Origin: an uncultured Prevotella sp.
Lineage (GTDB): Bacteria; Bacteroidota; Bacteroidia; Bacteroidales; Bacteroidaceae
Reading direction: 5' to 3'
NCBI GenBank assembly: GCA_900769055.1
Contig: CAAGFF010000231.1
Location: 1 to 5,390, forward strand
Length of the DNA stretch: 5,390 nucleotides
Positions 1 to 4,409 of this stretch are shown here, one piece after another. The stretch's first letter is position 1. Every line of letters starts with the position of its first letter. Below the pieces are notes generated by a model. The model had not been told where the DNA came from, made no database searches, and saw only the letters and a program-made list of their open reading frames with translations. Position numbers and translations under genes: made by a program.

Positions 1-57
1 AAGGAAATGGCAGATGCTTTCGTGGAGAAGCTGTCTATGTGTTTAGTAGACGAGTAG
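1..57 (+). CDS. C-terminal end of an upstream gene, possibly acetylornithine aminotransferase
   Basis: Frame 1 is open from the left edge to a TAG at 55-57 and encodes 18 residues, KEMADAFVEKLSMCLVDE, which look like the amphipathic last helix of an enzyme. The body of the gene is outside the window. The last three residues (VDE) and the stop codon come from the first two AGTAGACG/A octamers of the adjoining repeat, so the repeat appears to have replaced or extended the native C-terminus. I recall that in Bacteroides relatives the gene before proC is argD in an arginine cluster, and a helix of this kind would suit the C-terminus of such an aminotransferase. That identity is inference from context. 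The other two frames also stay open for 44 bases or more, so the frame choice itself is only moderately secure. Confidence 0.4.
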   Translation, partial: KEMADAFVEKLSMCLVDE

Positions 58-81
58 ACAAGTAGACGAGTAGACAAGTTG
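54..81 (+). repeat. Left inverted-repeat arm of E1
   Basis: These 28 bases match the reverse complement of 214-241 at 25 positions; the mismatches fall at arm positions 3, 19 and 23. The arms enclose 132 bp that include the TCGA core. In RNA they would make a stem of about 28 bp with three mismatches. Arm bases 73-78 (GACAAG) can instead pair locally with 86-91 (CTTGTC), so two mutually exclusive folds are possible. Confidence 0.85.
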
Positions 82-103
82 TTAGCTTGTCATGTCAACA
101 AGA

Positions 104-189
104 TCGAAAACTCGAAGTCTCGATATCTCGATAATTCGATATCTCGATAATTCGATAACTCGAAAACTCTGTTTCGACATCTCGATGTT
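104..189 (+). repeat. TCGANNNN octamer core of E1
   Basis: TCGA occurs every 8 bp at 104, 112, 120, 128, 136, 144, 152 and 160, then at 174 and 182 after a 6-bp phase break. The variable half is mostly TAAT, TATC, TAAC or AAAC. TATC and TAAT alternate over 120-151, giving a 16-bp second-order repeat, which suggests unit duplication by slippage or unequal exchange. Positions 128-159 are nearly the reverse complement of 1749-1780 in element E2. Confidence 0.9.
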
Positions 190-213
190 TCTAAGCCTCG
201 TCCATAGAACCAT

Positions 214-241
214 CAACTCGTCAACTCGTCTACTTGTCAAC
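214..241 (+). repeat. Right inverted-repeat arm of E1
   Basis: This arm consists of ACTYGTCW octamers (216-239) with flanking bases and is the 25/28 reverse complement of 54-81. Its last part overlaps the first copy of the 18-bp tandem repeat, so the arm merges into the proC leader. Confidence 0.85.
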
Positions 242-286
242 TTTAAAAAACTTGTCAACTTCAAAAAACTTGTCAACTCTAAAAAC
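233..286 (+). repeat. Three tandem 18-bp repeats ending 3 bp before the proC start
   Basis: Three adjacent copies follow the pattern CTTGTCAACTYYAAAAAM: 233-250, 251-268 and 269-286. Each ends in an A-run, and the last leads straight into CA-ATG of proC. In Bacteroidetes, A-rich sequence before the start codon rather than a Shine-Dalgarno site is known to favour initiation, so the triplication multiplies an initiation-friendly segment. Whether that matters for proC is inference. Because 18 is a multiple of 3, the unit reads as a repeated LVNFKK peptide in the proC frame, but this is unlikely to be translated. Confidence 0.9.
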
Positions 287-289
287 AAC

Positions 290-1072
290 ATGAAAATATC
301 AATTATCGGTGCTGGCGCCATGGGTGGTGCCATAGCAGAAGGAATTTTGAAACTCGACGGCTTTGTGGCCGCCGACCTCACAGTGTGTGACCACAACAAG
401 CCTGTACTTGAGCACTTCGCCTCATTGGGTGCAAACTCCGTTGCCGACAACATAGAGGCGGCAAAGGGTGCGGACATGGTCTGCGTAGTGGTAAAGCCAT
501 GGCATGTGGAGAAAACCCTAACGGGTATCAAGGACTCGCTCGACTACAACCGTCAGACTCTGGTAGTTGTAGCTGCCGGAGTAAGCTCCGCAAGCATCCT
601 GTCATGGATGCAGAAGGATGGGACTGCACCACAGCTCGTGCTCGCCATGCCAAATATTGCCATTGCATACAAGGCATCAATGACATATCTCACCCCGGTG
701 AACACCGACGAGCAGACCACTGCCGCCGTTGTAGGACTGTTCAACTCGCTTGGCGAGACGGTCTCCATAGACGAGGACCATTATCCTGCCGCCACAGCCC
801 TGTCGTGCTCCATAGCCTTTGCCATGCGCTATGCAAGGGCAAGCATAGAGGGAGCCGTAGAGCTGGGGTTCAAGGCAAAGGCTGCACAGAAGATAGTGTT
901 GCAGACCATGAAGGGAGCGGTAGAGCTGCTACAGGCTACTGGCGAGCATCCTGAAAGTGCCATAGACAAGGTTACCACCCCCGGTGGTCTTACCATCCGA
1001 GGACTGAACGAAATGGAGCACAACGGGTTTACTTCGGCTGTGATAAAAGGAATAAAAGCGTCAAAAGTATAG
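290..1072 (+). CDS. proC: Pyrroline-5-carboxylate reductase (ProC)
   Basis: This cytosolic enzyme performs the last step of proline synthesis, reducing pyrroline-5-carboxylate to proline with NAD(P)H. The protein is 260 residues, close to the family's usual 270. The N-terminus is a Rossmann dinucleotide fold with GAGAMGGAI (7-15), followed by VKPWHVE (68-74), AAGV (95-98) and MPN (120-122). The C-terminal helical dimerisation domain carries the family signature around VTTPGGLTIRGL (228-239). The stretch usually written SGSGPAY reads SCSIAFAMRY here (172-181), which I take to be a Bacteroidetes variant. The frame stays open back to 92 through the repeats, but that extension is low-complexity translated repeat. 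The ATG at 290 directly precedes the Rossmann strand and follows an A-rich leader, so it is the start. No Shine-Dalgarno site is seen. No promoter was recognised upstream; read-through from the upstream gene is likely. Confidence 0.95.
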   Translation: MKISIIGAGAMGGAIAEGILKLDGFVAADLTVCDHNKPVLEHFASLGANSVADNIEAAKGADMVCVVVKPWHVEKTLTGIKDSLDYNRQTLVVVAAGVSSASILSWMQKDGTAPQLVLAMPNIAIAYKASMTYLTPVNTDEQTTAAVVGLFNSLGETVSIDEDHYPAATALSCSIAFAMRYARASIEGAVELGFKAKAAQKIVLQTMKGAVELLQATGEHPESAIDKVTTPGGLTIRGLNEMEHNGFTSAVIKGIKASKV

Positions 1073-1075
1073 ATA

Positions 1076-1099
1076 TTTGCAAAAAAAGTTATACTTTTG
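1076..1099 (+). promoter_or_regulatory. Probable Bacteroidetes-type promoter for the XRE-cupin gene
   Basis: TACTTTTG at 1092-1099 fits the Bacteroidetes -7 consensus TAnnTTTG. A TTTG at 1076-1079 resembles the -33 box, but only 12 bp separate it from the -7 box, shorter than the roughly 19 expected, so the upstream match may be chance. A start site near 1106 would leave a leader of about 20 nt before the ATG at 1127. The box lies just after the proC stop, so the regulator can be expressed separately from proC. Confidence 0.6.
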
Positions 1100-1101
1100 C
1101 A
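1078..1101. promoter_or_regulatory. Dyad overlapping the promoter, candidate operator
   Basis: TGCAAAA (1078-1084) and TTTTGCA (1095-1101) are perfect 7-bp inverted repeats separated by 10 bp, and the right half covers the -7 box. XRE-family repressors often bind such dyads at their own promoters, so autoregulation by the gene at 1127 is a reasonable inference. A smaller nested dyad, AAAAGT-TAT-ACTTTT (1084-1098), could also form a weak hairpin. It has no GC-rich stem and is not a convincing terminator for proC. Confidence 0.35.
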
Positions 1102-1126
1102 CCAAGCAAACAATTATCACAACATT

Positions 1127-1681
1127 ATGGAAGATACAATAAAGCAAATAGGCGAACGCCTAAAAGGACTCAGGGACGTTCTCGACCTCTCTATCGAGGA
1201 GATGGCAGAGACCTGCGCTATCACTACCGATGAATATGTCGCCATGGAGAATGGCGAGAGCGAGCTGCATGTCAGCAACCTGCAGAAGATTGCCAAGAAA
1301 TACGGCATATCGCTTGATGTGCTGATGTTCGGTGAGGAACCACACATGAGCTCTTATTTCCTGACCCGCAAGGGACAGGGACTGAGCGTGGAACGCCGCA
1401 AGGCATACCACTACGAATCACTCGCAAGCGGATTCAGAGGACGTAAGGCCGACCCCTTCATCGTTACTGTGGAGCCGAAGCCTGCCGATGCCCCTGCCGA
1501 GACTAACACCCACGCAGGTCAAGAGTTCAACATGGTGCTGGAAGGCGAGATGGAGCTGACCATCGGCAAGAAGACACTGGTGCTTCACGAGGGCGACAGC
1601 ATCATCTTCGATGCCACACAGCCCCATGGCATGAAGACAATAGGTGAGCAGAAAGTGAAATTTTTGGCGATAATATTTTGA
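1127..1681 (+). CDS. XRE-family transcriptional regulator with C-terminal cupin domain
   Basis: The 184-residue protein has two domains. Residues 7-67 form an XRE/Cro-type helix-turn-helix, with IGERLKGLRDVLDLSIEEMAE at the start and the recognition region around ITTDEYVAMENGES. Residues 110-184 form a small cupin barrel: motif 1 has H129 and E133 in HAGQEF followed by LEGEMELTIG, and motif 2 is EGDSIIFDATQPHGM with H167. H129, E133 and H167 are plausible metal or ligand contacts. Regulators of this class usually sense a small molecule through the cupin and control neighbouring metabolic genes; the ligand cannot be read from the sequence. A TTG in the same frame at 1097 lies inside the -7 promoter box, so the ATG at 1127 is chosen. 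The next gene, an acyl-CoA synthetase, is the likeliest target besides its own promoter. The stop codon abuts element E2 directly. Confidence 0.9.
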   Translation: MEDTIKQIGERLKGLRDVLDLSIEEMAETCAITTDEYVAMENGESELHVSNLQKIAKKYGISLDVLMFGEEPHMSSYFLTRKGQGLSVERRKAYHYESLASGFRGRKADPFIVTVEPKPADAPAETNTHAGQEFNMVLEGEMELTIGKKTLVLHEGDSIIFDATQPHGMKTIGEQKVKFLAIIF

Positions 1682-1683
1682 GT

Positions 1684-1715
1684 AGACAAGTAGACGGGTA
1701 GACAAGTTAGTAGCT
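1684..1715 (+). repeat. Left inverted-repeat arm of E2
   Basis: The 32 bases match the reverse complement of 1831-1862 at 26 positions. The inner part is strongest: GACAAGTTAGTAGCTT (1701-1716) against 1830-1845 agrees at 15 of 16. A local hairpin, ACAAG (1702-1706) with CTTGT (1714-1718) and a 7-nt loop, competes with the long-range pairing and is conserved in E1 at 74-90. Confidence 0.8.
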
Positions 1716-1728
1716 TGTTGACGAGTCT

Positions 1729-1816
1729 TCGAATAATCGAATTATCGAGTTATCGAATTATCGAGACATCGAAATATCGAATTATCGAGACATCGAGTTA
1801 TCGAGTTGTCGAACTT
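1729..1816 (+). repeat. Eleven-unit TCGANNNN core of E2
   Basis: TCGA starts every 8 bp from 1729 to 1809 without a phase break. The variable halves are ATAA, ATTA, GTTA, ATTA, GACA, AATA, ATTA, GACA, GTTA, GTTG and ACTT. The dominant units TCGAATTA and TCGAGTTA are the reverse complements, in shifted register, of the E1 units TCGATAAT and TCGATAAC, so this core lies in the opposite orientation to that of E1. Confidence 0.9.
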
Positions 1817-1830
1817 GGTGTTATTATAAA

Positions 1831-1862
1831 AGCTAATAACTTGTCTACTTGTTAACTCGTCT
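1831..1862 (+). repeat. Right inverted-repeat arm of E2
   Basis: Reverse-complement partner of 1684-1715, with 26 of 32 positions matching. It begins AGCTAATAACTTGTC and is made of ACTYGTCW-like octamers. It lies 30 bp before the acyl-CoA synthetase start, so a stem formed here would sit close to the initiation region. Confidence 0.8.
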
Positions 1863-1891
1863 AATCGTCAACTCTATAAAACAAAATAACT

Positions 1892-3565
1892 ATGATAGAA
1901 AGATTCTTGACCCAGACTCATTTCTCCTCGGAAGAGGACTTCAAGCAGAACCTGCAATTCAAGATAAAAGAGAACTTCAACTTCGCCTACGATGTCATGG
2001 ACGCATGGGCAGAGGAGGCTCCTCAGAAGCTCGCTCTCCTATGGACAAGTGAGCGTGGTGAGGAGAAGCGTTTCACTTTCCAGGACATCAAGGAGCAGAC
2101 TGACCAGGCTGCAAGCTATTTCCAGAGCCTCGGCATAGGTCGTGGCGACATGGTGATGCTCATCCTTAAGCGTCACTACCAGTGGTGGCTCTCCATGCTT
2201 GCCCTATGCAAGATTGGTGCCGTAGCCATTCCTGCTACCCACATGCTTACCAAGCACGACATCGTTTACCGCAACAACCGCGCAAGCGTCAAGGCGATAG
2301 TAAGCGTCAACGACGAATATGTCACCTCGCAGATACTCGCCTCAATGGACGAGAGCCCTACGGTGAAGGTGCTCGTAGCAGTGAACTCCGATGCTGAATG
2401 CGATAAGCCCATTGCCGAAGGCTTCCACAACTGGAACGCAGAGTGGCAACAGGCTCCGCGCTATGAGCGTCCGGCCAATGTCAACACCAATGAGGACACC
2501 ATGCTGATGTACTTCACCAGCGGAACGAGTGGTGAGCCGAAGATGGTTGCTCACGACCACCTGTATGCTCTCGGCCATCTCACCACAGGCGTCTATTGGC
2601 ACAACCTCAGCGCAGACAGCATCCATCTGACTGTTGCCGACACCGGTTGGGGCAAGGCCGTATGGGGCAAGCTCTACGGACAGTGGTTTGCAGGAGCGAC
2701 TGTATTCGTATACGACCACGAGAAGTTCACCGCTGAGAAGATTATGCGTGCCATAGAGAAATACCGCATCACCTCGTTCTGCGCACCTCCCACCATCTAC
2801 CGTTTCATGATACAGGAGGACTTCTCTAAGTACGACCTCACGTCACTCCGCTACTGCACCACGGCTGGTGAGGCTCTTGAACCTGCCGTATACCAGAAGT
2901 TCTTCGAGCTGACAGGCATACGCCTCATGGAGGGCTTCGGACAGACTGAGACCACCATGACCCTCGGCACCTTCCCATGGAACACGCCGAAGCCTGGCAG
3001 CATGGGCAAGCCCAATCCGCAGTACGACATCCATCTGCTCAAGCCCGACGGCTCTGAGTGTGAGGACGGTGAGAAGGGCGAGATTTGCGTGAAGGTTGGC
3101 GACCGCAAGCCTTACGGACTCTTCAAGTACTATTACCGTGACGAGGAGATGACCAAGCAGGTATGGCACGACGGACTGTATCATACTGGCGATATGGCAT
3201 GGCGTGACGAGGACGGCTACTACTGGTTTGTGGGCCGTATCGATGATGTCATCAAGTCGAGCGGCTACCGCATCGGCCCGTTCGAGGTAGAGAGCGCGCT
3301 CATCTCCCATCCTGCTGTCGTGGAATGCGCCATCACGGGTGTGCCAGACGAAATCAGGGGAATGGTGGTCAAGGCCACCGTCGTACTGCATAAGGACTGG
3401 AAGGAAAAGGCCGGCGAGGCTCTCGTCAAGGAGCTGCAGGCTCATGTCAAGCACGAGACAGCACCATATAAGTATCCACGCATCATCGAATTCGTTGATG
3501 AGCTGCCAAAGACCATCAGCGGAAAGATTCGCCGAGTGGAAATCAGAGAGAAGGACAAGAAATGA
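1892..3565 (+). CDS. AMP-forming acyl-CoA synthetase (acetyl/medium-chain acyl-CoA ligase type)
   Basis: This 557-residue member of the ANL adenylating superfamily activates a carboxylic acid with ATP to an acyl-adenylate and transfers it to coenzyme A. All core motifs are intact: phosphate loop YFTSGTSGEPKMV (207-219), GFGQTET (348-354), YHTGD (430-434), hinge GRIDDVIKSSGYRIGP (448-463), and PKTISGKIRR (539-548) with catalytic K545. The region ADTGWGKAVWGKLYGQWFAG (249-268) resembles medium-chain acyl-CoA synthetases more than acetate-specific Acs, and the length is shorter than the roughly 650 residues of Acs. The substrate cannot be assigned; a short- or medium-chain or branched acid is possible. 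The ATG at 1892 follows an A-rich leader without a Shine-Dalgarno site. The preceding XRE-cupin gene is a likely regulator. The stop overlaps the proB start, tying its translation to proline synthesis. Confidence 0.92.
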   Translation: MIERFLTQTHFSSEEDFKQNLQFKIKENFNFAYDVMDAWAEEAPQKLALLWTSERGEEKRFTFQDIKEQTDQAASYFQSLGIGRGDMVMLILKRHYQWWLSMLALCKIGAVAIPATHMLTKHDIVYRNNRASVKAIVSVNDEYVTSQILASMDESPTVKVLVAVNSDAECDKPIAEGFHNWNAEWQQAPRYERPANVNTNEDTMLMYFTSGTSGEPKMVAHDHLYALGHLTTGVYWHNLSADSIHLTVADTGWGKAVWGKLYGQWFAGATVFVYDHEKFTAEKIMRAIEKYRITSFCAPPTIYRFMIQEDFSKYDLTSLRYCTTAGEALEPAVYQKFFELTGIRLMEGFGQTETTMTLGTFPWNTPKPGSMGKPNPQYDIHLLKPDGSECEDGEKGEICVKVGDRKPYGLFKYYYRDEEMTKQVWHDGLYHTGDMAWRDEDGYYWFVGRIDDVIKSSGYRIGPFEVESALISHPAVVECAITGVPDEIRGMVVKATVVLHKDWKEKAGEALVKELQAHVKHETAPYKYPRIIEFVDELPKTISGKIRRVEIREKDKK

Positions 3566-4320
3566 GAATTGTCATAAAAGTGGGCAGCAACGTGCTCACA
3601 CGAGACAACGGCAAGCTGGATGTCACCAGGGTGTCGGCAATAGTCGACCAGGTGGCATGGCTGAGAAGGCAGGGGCACGATGTGGTCCTTGTCTCCTCGG
3701 GTGCCGTGGCGTGTGGCAGGGGAGAGCTGACGGTAGACCACGACCTCGACTCCGTAGAGCAGCGGCAGCTGTTCTCCGCCTTGGGGCAGGTGAAGCTCAT
3801 CGGACTCTACTACGACCTGTTCCGTGAGCACAGCCTGCATGTGGGGCAGGTGCTGACCATGAAGGAGAATTTCGAGCAAGGCGAGCAGTATGACAATCAG
3901 AAGGCATGTATGACCGTGATGCTCGAAAACAGTGTCGTACCGATAGTCAACGAGAACGATACCGTATGCGTCACCGAGCTGATGTTCACCGACAACGACG
4001 AGCTGTCGGGACTGATAGCCATGATGCTGCAAGCCGACATGCTGATACTTCTCAGCAACATCGACGGCATATACACCGGCAATCCCAACGACCCGCAAAG
4101 CACGCTTATCCGGAAGGTAGATGCCCATACCGACCTCTCGCAATACATCCAGACATCCAAGAGCTCCATGGGTCGCGGCGGCATGGTATCAAAATATTCC
4201 ACGGCCCGCAAGGTGCAACTTGGCGGAACCAAGGTGATTATCGCCAATGGCAAACGCGACGACATCCTCATCGACCTTATCACAAGGCCGGAAGAAACCA
4301 GACACACGGAATTCGGTTGA
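3562..4320 (+). CDS. proB: Glutamate 5-kinase (ProB), short form without PUA domain
   Basis: ProB phosphorylates glutamate with ATP to gamma-glutamyl phosphate, the committed and usually proline-inhibited step. The 252 residues form a complete amino-acid-kinase domain: KVGSN (6-10) with K6, SSGAVACG (45-52) with S46, NEND (130-133) with D133, FTDND (142-146) with N145, LSNIDGIYT (164-172), and MGRGGMVSK (203-211). These correspond to E. coli K10, S50, D137 and N149 with a constant offset of four. E. coli ProB has 367 residues; the C-terminal PUA domain is absent here, and the stop is followed by repeat, not a decayed PUA remnant that I can see. The ATG at 3562 lies in the ATGA overlap with the previous stop, indicating translational coupling. 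AAGGA at 3551-3555 could act as a ribosome site, though it also encodes the lysine-rich end of the preceding protein. Confidence 0.94.
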   Translation: MRIVIKVGSNVLTRDNGKLDVTRVSAIVDQVAWLRRQGHDVVLVSSGAVACGRGELTVDHDLDSVEQRQLFSALGQVKLIGLYYDLFREHSLHVGQVLTMKENFEQGEQYDNQKACMTVMLENSVVPIVNENDTVCVTELMFTDNDELSGLIAMMLQADMLILLSNIDGIYTGNPNDPQSTLIRKVDAHTDLSQYIQTSKSSMGRGGMVSKYSTARKVQLGGTKVIIANGKRDDILIDLITRPEETRHTEFG

Positions 4321-4345
4321 CAACATCATAACCTCAAGCCCCCTC

Positions 4346-4408
4346 TCGATTTCTCGATACCTCGATATTTCGATTTCTCGAACCCTTCAAACCCCTCGAA
4401 CCCCTCAA
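4346..4408 (+). repeat. TCGA repeat element E3 between proB and proA
   Basis: This armless element sits in the 89-bp gap before proA. Four octamers, TCGATTTC, TCGATACC, TCGATATT and TCGATTTC (4346-4377), are followed by three 9-bp units, TCGAACCCT, TCAAACCCC and TCGAACCCC (4378-4404), and a last TCAAA that runs into the ATG. No AGTAGAC head or ACTYGTC tail is present. The core motif links it to E1 and E2, but the C-rich nonamers are particular to this site. No Shine-Dalgarno site or promoter box was found in the gap. Confidence 0.85.
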
Positions 4409-4409
4409 A

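Larger units (their letters stand above)
45..286 (+). repeat. Composite octamer-repeat element E1 between the upstream gene and proC
   Basis: This element fills almost the whole 232-bp gap before proC. In order it holds: four exact-period head octamers AGTAGACR (45-52, 53-60, 61-68, 69-76); a linker AGTTGTTAGCTTGT (77-90); a core of eight consecutive TCGANNNN octamers (104-167) plus two more after a 6-bp phase break (174-181, 182-189); a non-repetitive spacer (190-213); tail octamers ACTCGTCA, ACTCGTCT and ACTTGTCA (216-239); and a triplicated 18-mer (233-286). Head and tail are reverse complements of each other. The same plan recurs at 1681-1875. It is not a CRISPR array, because the period is 8 bp and there are no unique spacers. 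No coding, tRNA or rRNA signal was seen. Function unknown; candidates are a structured mRNA leader, an invertible segment or a drifting microsatellite. Confidence 0.9.
1681..1875 (+). repeat. Composite octamer-repeat element E2 between the XRE-cupin gene and the acyl-CoA synthetase
   Basis: E2 repeats the layout of E1. Head octamers AGTAGACA, AGTAGACG and GGTAGACA (1681-1704) start on the last base of the upstream stop codon. A linker AGTTAGTAGCTTGT (1705-1718) matches the E1 linker at all but two positions. The core is eleven uninterrupted TCGANNNN octamers (1729-1816). After a short AT-rich spacer comes a tail of ACTTGTCT, ACTTGTTA, ACTCGTCT and AATCGTCA (1839-1870), then ACTCT and an A-rich leader to the ATG at 1892. 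The head and core stay in one 8-bp phase from 1681 to 1816. Nothing promoter-like, and no terminator with a U-run, was seen in this 210-bp gap. Confidence 0.9.

Noticed and set aside
104..189. CRISPR array
   Set aside because: The period is 8 bp with degenerate units and no 25-40 bp spacers, and no cas genes are present.
45..286. Insertion sequence or conventional MITE
   Set aside because: There is no transposase, no target-site duplication was seen, and the inverted repeats are themselves octamer satellites; a non-classical mobile element remains possible and is treated in the findings.
92..289. A 66-residue N-terminal extension of ProC
   Set aside because: It translates the octamer and 18-mer repeats into low-complexity sequence, while the Rossmann fold starts exactly at the ATG at 290.
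499..954. Plus-strand open frame of 151 codons inside proC
   Set aside because: It is an out-of-frame shadow of proC, rich in Cys, Arg and Ser, and has no domain.
1079..1100. Rho-independent terminator after proC
   Set aside because: The dyad is AT-only apart from its outer GC pairs, and its T-run is part of the stem and the -7 box.
1097..1126. A TTG start ten codons upstream for the XRE-cupin gene
   Set aside because: The TTG lies within the -7 promoter box, and the ATG at 1127 gives the normal start of the helix-turn-helix domain.
1849..2052. Small plus-strand open frame starting in the E2 tail
   Set aside because: It overlaps the synthetase start in another frame and begins in repeat sequence.
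2843..3454. Minus-strand open frame of 203 codons inside the acyl-CoA synthetase
   Set aside because: It is antisense to conserved ANL motifs on the + strand and its translation resembles no family.
3442..4143. Minus-strand open frame of 233 codons across the synthetase end and proB
   Set aside because: It is antisense to two well-supported genes, shows no recognisable domain and arises from their codon pattern.
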